A DNA stretch of 19,521 nt from Nanobdellota archaeon (GCA_030695685.1 JAUYPT010000103.1:1-19521), one strand, 5' to 3'; counted from the first letter of the stretch, positions 8,134 through 13,890 are shown. Numbers and translations are program-made. The notes: a model not told the origin generated them from the letters alone.

Positions 8134-8145
8134 TTATTTAAAAAA
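8134..8145 (-). promoter_or_regulatory. TATA box of the five-gene glycan/lipid operon
   Basis: The minus strand reads TTTTTTAAATAA, 14-25 bases before the ATG at 8120, with a short GC-containing leader after it. The transcript would be leaderless, or would use the ATG at 8114. Confidence 0.5.
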
Positions 8146-8152
8146 GTTGTTA

Positions 8153-8210
8153 ATTACAAACAGGGTCTTATACCCCACAGCTCGCTGCGATAGCGTGCTC
8201 AGTTTGTAAT
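8153..8210. repeat. nested inverted repeats forming a three-way junction, element 1
   Basis: An outer stem ATTACAAAC (8153-8161) / GTTTGTAAT (8202-8210) encloses two hairpins. The first is GGGT/ACCC at 8163-8175. The second is AGC-T-CGCT / AGCG-T-GCT at 8179-8199, with a symmetric T-T mismatch. The spacer holds no reading frame of note. It could act as RNA (a processed intercistronic element or terminator) or as DNA (a small repeat element). Which strand matters is not shown. Confidence 0.5.
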
Positions 8211-8213
8211 CTT

Positions 8214-8294
8214 AAAAATGCTGTTCACGAAGTGACAAATTTGCCGCATATTCCACAACTTGCTGTGGTTGGTAGGCAAATTTGAGGCATTTTT
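8214..8294. repeat. nested inverted repeats forming a three-way junction, element 2
   Basis: An outer stem AAAAATGC (8214-8221) / GCATTTTT (from 8288) encloses the small hairpin TCAC-GAA-GTGA (8225-8235) and a perfect 10-bp stem CAAATTTGCC (8236-8245) / GGCAAATTTG (8275-8284). The 10-bp stem itself contains CCACA/TGTGG (8253-8257 / 8264-8268). Read as plus strand it ends in eight T residues, like an intrinsic terminator. Read as minus strand it directly follows the stop of the 409-residue glycosyltransferase. Confidence 0.5.
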
Positions 8295-8307
8295 TTTGAT
8301 TTGAGTT

Positions 8308-9537
8308 TTACGAGGCAATCTTCTTATATTCCTTCAACAACTGCACTACAACAGTTGCTTCTTTATAGCGCTGCGCTTTGAGTGGCCCTTCTCGTGCCAA
8401 TGTTTGATATTGTTTTGTATCCTGCAGTAATTCTTTTAGTTTATGGCGCAAATCTTGGACATTGTTAGGCTGAAAAAGCATCCCTGTACCATTCATGATT
8501 GTTTCACGAATTCCCCCGATGTCAGCACCAATAACGGGTTTTCCTGCTGCCATTGCTTCGATAGCTATTCTCCCAAATGGTTCTGGCCAGCGTGACGGAA
8601 AAACGACAATGTCTGCAGCAGAATATAACGATGGGATCTGGTGTGATGGCACAGGCGGATGAATCTCTGCATCGAGATTGTTTTTGACAATGATTTGTTG
8701 TAATTTCTTTCGTAATGGCCCTTCGCCATAGATATCACAGTGGCAGTCTATTCCTGTCATTGCTTCTAACAGCAGCTGCGGCCCTTTAAATGCTGTCAGA
8801 GAACCGAGATAGAGGATTCTTTTTTTTCCAGGTTTCCGGGCAGCTTGATGTACAAAGGCCGAGGTATTAAGTGCGTTCGGTATGATAGTGCTTTCAACAC
8901 CATGATGCCGCAAAACGTTATGCACATATTTACTGATCGCAATAAGATGACAATGCAGCAATGACTGTTTTAATTTTGTGTAATGATTATAAACATAAAG
9001 AAGAAAAAGAGGATTATATTTGAAATACCATTTGTTGTTCATCTTGCCAATTTCTGTTGAATCTCGTTGGCAGGAAACAAATTTAGAAATGGTACAGACA
9101 GTTTTACATTCCTGTTTTCCATGGAAAATTCGGTCACCTTTTGGGCAGAGTGTAGGATAACTTTCGATGGTTGCAATCAACGGAACGTTTAATTGTTGCA
9201 GTTTTGCAGCGGCAATAATACTGGTGCCCATAAAATGGATCTGAGTGAACTTTTTTCTGTGATGAAGTTCTGCAACTTCTTTTTCAATAGATTTAGGGAA
9301 CAAAAAACTTCTCTTAAAGTTATTAATAATACCGTTAGGGCTTTCTCCTGTTTGGAGAAGCCTGTAGATATGAACACGATCTACTTTTTCAAACCGCGGC
9401 AATCCTGGATGATACGATGTTATGACAGAAACAGTCATCGTTTTCTTGGCTAAAGCAGCGGCCAGCAGGGAAAGATTAATCTCTCCTCCGCCCATGATTT
9501 TAGGGGGAAAATACTCCGAAACAAAGAGAAGGTTCAT
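8308..9537 (-). CDS. glycosyltransferase family 4
   Basis: This is a complete two-domain GT4 enzyme of 409 residues. The N-terminus MNLLFVSEYFPPKIMGGGE is the classic opening with the glycine-rich loop. The donor domain begins at KRILYLGSLTAFKGPQ (about 239-254) and carries DIYGEGPLR, an intact EX7E motif (E319 in EPFG and E327 in IEA), and AGKPVIGADIGGIRE. A four-cysteine segment (C131, C144, C148, C156) sits between strands of the acceptor domain. Similar cysteine clusters occur in some GT4 families and may bind a metal. It is transcribed alone: a TATA-like TTATAAAG lies 22-29 bases before the ATG, and downstream is the inverted-repeat spacer. The sugar and acceptor are unknown; the surrounding loci suggest cell-surface glycan or glycolipid assembly. 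Confidence 0.9.
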   Translation of the reverse strand: MNLLFVSEYFPPKIMGGGEINLSLLAAALAKKTMTVSVITSYHPGLPRFEKVDRVHIYRLLQTGESPNGIINNFKRSFLFPKSIEKEVAELHHRKKFTQIHFMGTSIIAAAKLQQLNVPLIATIESYPTLCPKGDRIFHGKQECKTVCTISKFVSCQRDSTEIGKMNNKWYFKYNPLFLLYVYNHYTKLKQSLLHCHLIAISKYVHNVLRHHGVESTIIPNALNTSAFVHQAARKPGKKRILYLGSLTAFKGPQLLLEAMTGIDCHCDIYGEGPLRKKLQQIIVKNNLDAEIHPPVPSHQIPSLYSAADIVVFPSRWPEPFGRIAIEAMAAGKPVIGADIGGIRETIMNGTGMLFQPNNVQDLRHKLKELLQDTKQYQTLAREGPLKAQRYKEATVVVQLLKEYKKIAS

Positions 9538-9558
9538 ATCTTTAAAGCCTTAATGTAG

Positions 9559-9566
9559 CTTTATAA
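9559..9566 (-). promoter_or_regulatory. TATA box of the 409-residue glycosyltransferase gene
   Basis: The minus strand reads TTATAAAG, 22-29 bases before the ATG at 9537, spacing that implies a leaderless message. Confidence 0.5.
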
Positions 9567-9631
9567 TGATTATGATTTTTTAGTTAAGGAGGAATAATTT
9601 TTAGATAAAAATGACTTTTAATATCATTAAC

Positions 9632-9641
9632 TTTTTAAATA
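9632..9641 (+). promoter_or_regulatory. TATA box of the 145-residue orphan gene
   Basis: TTTTTAAATA lies about 41-50 bases before the chosen ATG at 9683, giving an expected start near 9660 and a leader of about 20 bases. Confidence 0.45.
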
Positions 9642-9682
9642 GGAAGTTATTAAAAAATATTATTAATTAATGGAAATTGAAA

Positions 9683-10120
9683 ATGTCAATAAATTTAACC
9701 ACATTGTGTAACTGTACCTTCGACCCAGAAACACATCGTGCAATAATGACCCAACTACAAGCGATGTCTGACAAAGAGTTTATCCAGTCGTTGGTTGATG
9801 CAGGGATTTGCGACAGCGACGGAAACCTTAGGCCGGAATACGATCCCAACACCATCAATTTTATCAACCAAGAAAATGGACTTGAGACGTACGTTCTGGT
9901 TCCCGCCGAAAACAAGGTGCGTAATCGTATTGTCTACAATAAAGGAACGGCCAAATACACTGTCTATAGACTCGCATCGGCTGACACACCTGACGTGGAA
10001 ATAGGAACGTTCGTGATCCCAGAAGAAGCTGCGAGAGTGGCAGCGCTGGACATCCAGCACTATAATCCGTCGGCGCGAAGTTGCGACGCTATGTATAATT
10101 ATCCGAGGCACCGATCCTAA
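9683..10120 (+). CDS. uncharacterised 145-residue protein with elevated GC
   Basis: I do not recognise this protein. I chose the ATG at 9683; the frame can be extended two codons to a TTG at 9677. It is soluble and acidic in its first half, with a helix around MSDKEFIQSLVDAGICDSDG and a PEYDP turn, then alternating strands (ETYVLVPAE, NRIVYNKG, KYTVYRLAS, EIGTFVIPEEAARVAAL) that suggest a small alpha/beta domain. Five 60-base blocks counted between 9781 and 10080 run 43-58% G+C, about 50% overall, against roughly 35-42% in the neighbouring genes. This hints at recent acquisition or different selection. The gene lies alone on the plus strand between two minus-strand glycosyltransferase units, with its own TATA box, and ends 3 bases before the convergent GT4 gene. 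Reading frames on the opposite strand here look like shadows. Confidence 0.65.
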   Translation: MSINLTTLCNCTFDPETHRAIMTQLQAMSDKEFIQSLVDAGICDSDGNLRPEYDPNTINFINQENGLETYVLVPAENKVRNRIVYNKGTAKYTVYRLASADTPDVEIGTFVIPEEAARVAALDIQHYNPSARSCDAMYNYPRHRS

Positions 10121-10123
10121 GAT

Positions 10124-11284
10124 TCAGAAGCAGCGTTCAACTAACCTCCCATAAATCTTCAGATACTGTCCAATGCTTCTCTTCCACTCAAATCTCTGTA
10201 TTTCTGTCGTATCATATTTTTTGTGTGCTATAGCTATGACTTTTGCTGCTAAATCTCCTGCATCCTTATTCTTAAAAATCAGATGTTTACCGCTGACCAC
10301 TTCCGGCAGCGATCCGGCATTGCTGACAACAATAGGTGTTCCCATAGCAATTGTTTCGACAGCAGTATAGCCAAAACCTTCGGCTGTTGACGGCACAACA
10401 ACACAATCAACCGCTTTAATATAATTGCGCAGTTCCGTATAGGGAACAGAAGGAATAAGTTTAATTTTATCATTTAAATTCAAGCTATTAATCAGATTTA
10501 CTAATCGTTGATATTTTTGGGAATATTTATTGGTTGACCCTAACATCAAGAGAAATACAGAATTGGGAACCTCTTGGGCAATAGCAGGAACTGCCTTGAT
10601 AGCATACTCAAAACCTTTTGATTCTCCGGGACGGCCCCAGGAAAGATACGCAAATGCAGTATCTACTTCCAGTGTTTGCCGCAGTTCTTTGATTTTGTCA
10701 GCAGACACTTTTGCCGGATTCCAAAACTCATAATCCAATCCATTATAGACAACATCAATTTTTTCCTTCTTGATGCCACGTCTAAGAAGATCATCTTTTG
10801 TCGCCTGTGAAACGCAAATGTAGTGGTCGAACGGCAGCAGATAAATCATTCGTTCAAGGAAATCATGAAGTTTGCATTTCCATGATGGAAAAGCAGTGAT
10901 GCTGGGCCATTTTCCAACCCAGACTTCATGGACTGTTATGGTGACTGGTTTTTTAGTTATTTTTCCGGCAAGCCAGGCAGGAAAAGCGCCGTTAAAGGTT
11001 GTGGTTTGAATCAGGTCATGTTTTCCGGCTAACATCATTGCTTTTGGAATTGCCAAAAAAGTAAATAAATATCGCGTAAAAAAAGAAAAGACACGCTCTA
11101 CGGTAACGCCGCCAATGACTTCTTTTGCAGGTGTTGATTGTAACCGCTGCGTGAGTAAAGAGACAGTATGCCCTTGCTGAACATAACCTTCCGCCAGATT
11201 TTTGAAGACAACTTCCACGCCGCCGTAATGAGGAATGTAATTCTCACAGATGAACAGAATTTTCATCTTCGTATTTTTTGTCAT
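10124..11284 (-). CDS. glycosyltransferase family 4
   Basis: This is a GT-B retaining glycosyltransferase of 386 residues. The glycine-rich opening is MKILFICENYIPHYGGVE, TVHEVWVGKW lies in the acceptor domain, and DHYICVSQATKDDLLRRGI is the interdomain segment. The donor domain has AYLSWGRPGESKGFEYAI and an EX7E motif (E302 in AEGFG, E310 in AVE) followed by MGTPIVVSNAGSLPEV. The frame opens at ATG 11284, but an ATG at 11266 starts exactly at the conserved MKILFI strand and may be the true start. No strong ribosome-binding site separates them. It is the last gene of the GT2-DUF2304-GT4 operon, 4 bases after the DUF2304 gene if the longer start is used. It probably extends the glycan begun on the lipid carrier by the GT2 enzyme; that role is inference from position. 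Confidence 0.88.
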   Translation of the reverse strand: MTKNTKMKILFICENYIPHYGGVEVVFKNLAEGYVQQGHTVSLLTQRLQSTPAKEVIGGVTVERVFSFFTRYLFTFLAIPKAMMLAGKHDLIQTTTFNGAFPAWLAGKITKKPVTITVHEVWVGKWPSITAFPSWKCKLHDFLERMIYLLPFDHYICVSQATKDDLLRRGIKKEKIDVVYNGLDYEFWNPAKVSADKIKELRQTLEVDTAFAYLSWGRPGESKGFEYAIKAVPAIAQEVPNSVFLLMLGSTNKYSQKYQRLVNLINSLNLNDKIKLIPSVPYTELRNYIKAVDCVVVPSTAEGFGYTAVETIAMGTPIVVSNAGSLPEVVSGKHLIFKNKDAGDLAAKVIAIAHKKYDTTEIQRFEWKRSIGQYLKIYGRLVERCF

Positions 11285-11288
11285 CAGT

Positions 11289-11636
11289 TTATTTTTTCAA
11301 TTCCCGCTGCTGTTTCATGGCATCGTGCTGCACGAACTTGATTAATTTTCGTTCCATTTTCTTAACAATACTGTAATTATAAAATCCTAATCCCAGCAGC
11401 ACAAAAAAGCCGATGACAACGAAGAAATCTAATCTTCTATAGAAATTGAGAGGAGCAATGATAAAATCTAAGAAGCCAGGAAATACCGCCAAAATCATTA
11501 ATATAACCCAGCCGAGACACCACCATACAAATTCAGAATTATTCAATTCTTTCCTTTTATATTTAACAAAAGTAAAATAACTCATCAAGCATCCAAAAAT
11601 AATTCCCAACAATTGAATCCAAAGTGTCGTGCTCAT
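11289..11636 (-). CDS. DUF2304 family small membrane protein
   Basis: This is a 115-residue protein with three hydrophobic spans at about 7-24, 37-60 and 70-88, then a charged tail (KKMERKLIKFVQHDAMKQQRELKK). The layout, with small size, YFTFVKYKRKEL after the first span and RRLDFFVVIGFFVLLGLGFYNY in the last, matches the DUF2304 family. That family is typically encoded beside a polyprenyl-phosphate glycosyltransferase of the GT2 type, as here. Its start overlaps the stop of the GT2 gene by four bases (11633-11636), a sign of coupled translation. The likely role is to anchor or assist the GT2 enzyme at the membrane; this is inferred from the conserved pairing. Confidence 0.8.
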   Translation of the reverse strand: MSTTLWIQLLGIIFGCLMSYFTFVKYKRKELNNSEFVWWCLGWVILMILAVFPGFLDFIIAPLNFYRRLDFFVVIGFFVLLGLGFYNYSIVKKMERKLIKFVQHDAMKQQRELKK

Positions 11637-12286
11637 GGGAATACTCCTTGGCTGATCATTTTGGCAACGATCTTAACGCCATCAAAAACTGTTGTGCCTT
11701 TATATTTGTCTACATAGATTGTTTCGATGGGGATTTGAGAATATTGTAATCTGTGTCTGGCAGCTTTGATGATCATTTCTGTCTCCATATAGTAATCTGT
11801 TGCTTTCCAGCGGACGTTGCGATAGGCAGCAGCGGTAAATGAGCGGTAGCCGCATTGAGAGTCGTGAACATCGATGCCGATCATCAGCTTTAGGGTATTG
11901 TTAATAAAATTATTGCCGAATCGTAACACCAACGGCATCGTCGCACTTCGTTTTCGATAGCCAAAGATAATTTCATAATCCTGCAAGGCATTGATGAATT
12001 GTGGGATCTGTTCCGGCATGTGCTGGCCGTCGGCATCAATGACAACAAGACGATCTGCACCTAATTCCAAAGCATAATCACAGCCGGTTCTAAGCGCTGC
12101 TCCTTTACCTAAATTGACTTTATGCTTGAGGACAATAACTTTTTCTTGTGCAGCCCGTGCGGCGGTGTCATCTTGTGACCCGTCATCAACGACAATAATC
12201 CGCTGGGCATGCTTTTTGACCTCTTTGATTACAGCGCTGATTTTTTCTCCTTCATTGTAGGCAGGAATGATCACAAAGTCTTTCAT
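11633..12286 (-). CDS. GT2 glycosyltransferase, polyprenyl-phosphate (dolichol-phosphate) mannose/glucose synthase-like
   Basis: This GT-A fold enzyme should transfer a sugar from a nucleotide donor to a polyprenyl phosphate on the cytoplasmic side of the membrane. FVIIPAYNEGEKI (4-16) starts the fold, VVDDGSQDDT (32-41) binds the nucleotide, NLGKGAALRTG (58-68) follows, and DADGQH (84-89) is the metal-binding DxD-type motif. DSQCGYRSF further on is the acceptor-site segment common in dolichol-phosphate mannose synthases. At 217 residues it lacks its own transmembrane domain; the DUF2304 protein encoded next probably supplies membrane attachment. A TATA-like TTTATAAA lies 27-34 bases before the ATG, so the message is leaderless and this is the first gene of the operon. 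The sugar cannot be told from sequence. Confidence 0.9.
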   Translation of the reverse strand: MKDFVIIPAYNEGEKISAVIKEVKKHAQRIIVVDDGSQDDTAARAAQEKVIVLKHKVNLGKGAALRTGCDYALELGADRLVVIDADGQHMPEQIPQFINALQDYEIIFGYRKRSATMPLVLRFGNNFINNTLKLMIGIDVHDSQCGYRSFTAAAYRNVRWKATDYYMETEMIIKAARHRLQYSQIPIETIYVDKYKGTTVFDGVKIVAKMISQGVFP

Positions 12287-12312
12287 ATCGTGGTTAAAAC
12301 TATAAGATGCGG

Positions 12313-12320
12313 TTTATAAA
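12313..12320 (-). promoter_or_regulatory. TATA box of the GT2-DUF2304-GT4 operon
   Basis: The minus strand reads TTTATAAA, 27-34 bases before the ATG at 12286, and about 20 bases beyond the 3' end of tRNA-Cys. Confidence 0.55.
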
Positions 12321-12331
12321 AATTATGGAAG

Positions 12332-12339
12332 AATAAAAA
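12332..12339 (-). terminator. T-rich terminator of tRNA-Cys
   Basis: The minus strand runs TTTTT-A-TT directly after the discriminator base. A T-tract at this place is the usual archaeal termination signal for tRNA genes. No CCA is encoded. Confidence 0.5.
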
Positions 12340-12354
12340 AGCGCCCGGAGGGAC

Positions 12355-12370
12355 TTTCGCAGTTTCTGTC
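12355..12370 (-). other. 16-nt T-loop intron of tRNA-Cys (position 59/60)
   Basis: The T-loop region folds as a strict bulge-helix-bulge. The outer helix is GAGGG/CCCTC, followed by a 3-nt bulge AGT, a 4-bp central helix TTCG/CGAA, a 3-nt bulge AGA, and an inner helix CAG/CTG with an AAA loop. Cutting after the second base of each bulge removes 16 nt and leaves TTCGAGT. Coordinates follow that cut and could shift by a base or two. Confidence 0.85.
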
Positions 12371-12391
12371 TCGAACCCTCGCATAACCGCT

Positions 12392-12433
12392 GTCTTCTGG
12401 TCATTGCTTTAAAGAAAGCTCATCACAGCTGAT
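12392..12433 (-). other. 42-nt anticodon-loop intron of tRNA-Cys (position 37/38)
   Basis: The intron follows G37 after the GCA anticodon and ends before A38. A relaxed bulge-helix-bulge is possible: CTGC (32-35) with GAAG near the 3' end (one G-A mismatch), flanked by 3-nt bulges AGA and ACA. Inside the intron GCTTT/AAAGC forms a hairpin, preceded by GTGATGA and followed by AATGACC. Confidence 0.75.
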
Positions 12434-12494
12434 CTGCAGGCGATTGCCTTGGCCGCTTGGCGACGGGCGCTTCAAACGCTATCAGAATAACAAG

Positions 12495-12505
12495 TATTTA
12501 AATAA
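12495..12505 (-). promoter_or_regulatory. TATA box of tRNA-Cys
   Basis: The minus strand reads TTATTTAAATA, 25-35 bases before the first base of the tRNA, the expected distance for an archaeal promoter. Confidence 0.65.
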
Positions 12506-12521
12506 TTTTGGGAAGTAGAAG

Positions 12522-13289
12522 TTATTTCTGTGTCAGCCACTTTACATACGAATATAATACTACTGCTAAATTAACCTGCCTCATATTAGCCTGATAAGCA
12601 GCATCGACTGCTTTTTTAATCAATTTGATATTCTGTTCAATGACAGTAAATTTTTCCAATTCGGCCGGAGGTATTCTACTTTTCAGCGTATCAAACGATA
12701 TTTTATTATATTCTTCTTCGAGAGAAATATGAAAGAAAAATCCTTTTTCCATGCTTTCTGCCAAACCGTTGATTTGTGCAACCGGGCCTTCATGGACAAT
12801 ATCCTGCGCTAAGAACATAAACTGCTGGTTTCGCAGAAGAAAAGCAAAAAGATCTTTTATTTGCTGATTAGTCTGCATTTTTTCATGTGCTGCGCGCAAC
12901 GCCGGTATTTTATTGAGCAAACTGGCCATTGCTGCTGGTGATGTCGCTTGCCACTGCTGTATCCGCTCTAAGTATCGTGCGTTGTTCACTAATACTAACG
13001 GAATTTCTTTTAAGAGCTGTATCGTCCTTTGGAGATTAATCGTTTCGTAGAGAGAAGACTGTTTCTGCAGTAATGCTTTTACTTCCTCAATGGTAGGGCT
13101 GATAAGAGTGATAGCATTGTTAATAGACTGCAATTCGCTTTCAGAAACGGAAAACTCAGCAAATACTTCTTCCAAAAGATTCTCCTGTAACGGAAACGGT
13201 GTTTTTTCTTTAAATTCCCGAACCAGGTAGACGCTTTCCAAATCCGCCATCTTTGGAGTAAGATGGTTTAGCTGATGGATGTATAACAT
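12522..13289 (-). CDS. uncharacterised helical protein, 255 residues
   Basis: I do not recognise this protein. It is almost entirely predicted helix, with repeated Leu/Ile/Gln/Glu-rich stretches (about 35-70, 72-110, 125-165, 180-250), no cysteines, no signal peptide and no convincing membrane span. A compact helical bundle or scaffold is likely. The start ATG at 13289 lies 5 bases after the stop of the zinc-ribbon gene, so the two form an operon and may work together. No catalytic motif is visible. After the stop comes the tRNA-Cys promoter region. It may be a lineage-specific archaeal protein. Confidence 0.75.
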   Translation of the reverse strand: MLYIHQLNHLTPKMADLESVYLVREFKEKTPFPLQENLLEEVFAEFSVSESELQSINNAITLISPTIEEVKALLQKQSSLYETINLQRTIQLLKEIPLVLVNNARYLERIQQWQATSPAAMASLLNKIPALRAAHEKMQTNQQIKDLFAFLLRNQQFMFLAQDIVHEGPVAQINGLAESMEKGFFFHISLEEEYNKISFDTLKSRIPPAELEKFTVIEQNIKLIKKAVDAAYQANMRQVNLAVVLYSYVKWLTQK

Positions 13290-13294
13290 AGTGC

Positions 13295-13606
13295 CTATTT
13301 CTTTTTTTCTAGCCGATCATTTTTGCCGCAGTAAGGGCACATCAGATTATGAATGAGTCCTGCTTTAGAGCGGTCTGCTCGAAACCGATAATTGCAACGG
13401 GTACAGGAATAACCTGTATAGTTTGGCGGGGAAGGTGTTTTTGCTTTTGAATCTGCAATTTCTCCACTACGCTTTTTTTTGATCTCATTGCAGCAAGGCT
13501 CACACACAAGAATGTTTTCCTCTTCATTTTTGGGATAAAGCTTAACCTTATCCAATGTCACAACAGCACTGCACTGCTCACAGGTTCTCGTTTTACGAAT
13601 ATCCAT
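13295..13606 (-). CDS. small protein with two zinc-ribbon-like cysteine clusters
   Basis: Four CxxC pairs make two likely zinc sites. C9/C12 with C35/C38 (plus C39) form the first; C68/C71 with C90/C93 form the second (SCTRCNYRF and CPYCGK). A charged, flexible linker (about 42-64, KKKRSG to TPSPP) joins them. Such small zinc ribbons bind nucleic acids or proteins; no precise function is visible. The ATG at 13606 is supported by a ribosome-binding site GGGTGAG (13616-13610) that complements the archaeal 16S 3' end, and by a TATA-like element at 13645-13654. It is the first gene of a two-gene operon with the helical unknown 5 bases downstream. Confidence 0.8.
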   Translation of the reverse strand: MDIRKTRTCEQCSAVVTLDKVKLYPKNEEENILVCEPCCNEIKKKRSGEIADSKAKTPSPPNYTGYSCTRCNYRFRADRSKAGLIHNLMCPYCGKNDRLEKKK

Positions 13607-13644
13607 ATTCTCACCCTTTTCTTCAATCTTATCCTTATAAACCT

Positions 13645-13654
13645 CTATTTAAAG
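13645..13654 (-). promoter_or_regulatory. TATA box of the zinc-ribbon operon
   Basis: The minus strand reads CTTTAAATAG, 39-48 bases before the ATG at 13606. A start near 13620 leaves room for the GGGTGAG ribosome-binding site at 13610-13616. Confidence 0.45.
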
Positions 13655-13680
13655 ATATCTATAGTCCACAGAATATTGTG

Positions 13681-13740
13681 TCAAGAACCACCGGTCTTTG
13701 ACCGGTGGCATGAAGTGATATACTTCATGCTTGTTCTTGA
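13681..13740. repeat. perfect three-way-junction inverted-repeat element
   Basis: An outer stem TCAAGAAC (13681-13688) / GTTCTTGA (13733-13740) encloses two perfect hairpins placed back to back. The first is CACCGGTC-TTT-GACCGGTG (13689-13707). The second is GCATGAAGT (13708-13716) / ACTTCATGC (13722-13730) with a 5-base loop. Only the 5' TT at 13731-13732 and the loops are unpaired, so nearly every base in 60 is paired. No gene explains it. It could be a structured RNA, a DNA hairpin element or a terminator. The strand is undetermined because inverted repeats fold on both strands. Confidence 0.65.
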
Positions 13741-13747
13741 TCACGCC

Positions 13748-13783
13748 AGTATATCCACTGGTCAAACAGACCAGTGGTATACT
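13748..13783. repeat. long hairpin with one bulge
   Basis: AGTATA-T-CCACTGGTC (13748-13763) pairs with GACCAGTGG-TATACT (13769-13783): 15 base pairs with one bulged T and a 5-base loop AAACA. It may be extended by ACGC/GCGT (13743-13746 / 13786-13789). Its upper stem is the same as that of the hairpin at 13688-13708 apart from one compensated pair. Confidence 0.65.
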
Positions 13784-13793
13784 CAGCGTATTA

Positions 13794-13800
13794 AAAAAAG
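13794..13800 (-). terminator. T-tract terminator of tRNA-Arg
   Basis: Seven T residues on the minus strand follow the discriminator base after one C. This is the usual termination signal for an archaeal tRNA gene. Confidence 0.5.
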
Positions 13801-13814
13801 CGGACCCGGGGAGA

Positions 13815-13852
13815 CTTTCAATGGATGGTTGAAAAGGCAGACTGCCCTTATT
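13815..13852 (-). other. 38-nt T-loop intron of tRNA-Arg (position 59/60)
   Basis: Outer helix GGGAG/CTCCC, 3-nt bulge AGT, 4-bp central helix TTCA/TGAA, then 3-nt bulge AAA form a bulge-helix-bulge; the inner helix is short. Cutting after the second base of each bulge leaves the normal T-loop TTCAAAT. The same geometry is seen in the tRNA-Cys T-loop intron. Confidence 0.8.
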
Positions 13853-13874
13853 TTTGAACTCCCGACCTACAGCT

Positions 13875-13890
13875 CTCTTTGCCTTCCGCG
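13875..13890 (-). other. 16-nt anticodon-loop intron of tRNA-Arg (position 37/38)
   Basis: It lies between A37 and A38 after the TCT anticodon. A relaxed bulge-helix-bulge pairs CTTC (32-35) with AAAG (one C-A mismatch), with 3-nt bulges TAC and AGA and a very short inner helix GC/GC. It is only 16 nt, close to the minimum such a fold can need. Confidence 0.75.

Larger units (their letters stand above)
12340..12470 (-). tRNA. tRNA-Cys(GCA) with two introns
   Basis: The acceptor stem GCGCCCG (12470-12464) pairs perfectly with CGGGCGC (12347-12341), followed by U73, the discriminator base typical of tRNA-Cys. The D-arm has GCC/GGC, A14 and G18-G19. The anticodon stem ATCGC/GCGGT holds the loop CTGCAG|A with anticodon GCA. 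The variable loop is TATGC, with C48 to pair with G15. The T-stem is GAGGG/CCCTC. A 42-nt intron sits at the canonical 37/38 site and a 16-nt intron in the T-loop at 59/60. Removing both gives 73 nt with a normal TTCGAGT T-loop. No CCA is encoded. A TATA box lies 25-35 bases upstream and a T-tract follows. Confidence 0.9.

Noticed and set aside
9587..9670. Strong AGGAGG followed by a 19-codon frame starting at 9611
   Set aside because: The spacing of about 18 bases is too long for a ribosome-binding site, the peptide is low-complexity, and the TATA box of the next gene lies inside the frame.
9755..10111. Minus-strand frame of 118 codons opposite the 145-residue gene
   Set aside because: The translation is rich in Arg, Val, Ser and Cys with no domain look; the plus-strand frame has better protein composition and a promoter.
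12340..12470. tRNA-Ser or tRNA-Leu with a long variable arm
   Set aside because: The extra bases after the anticodon do not form a variable arm between 44 and 48; removing them as an intron gives a 5-base variable loop, anticodon GCA and U73, which fit Cys.
8153..13783. Intergenic inverted repeats as a CRISPR array
   Set aside because: There are no direct repeats of constant length with regular spacers; the elements are palindromic and differ in sequence.
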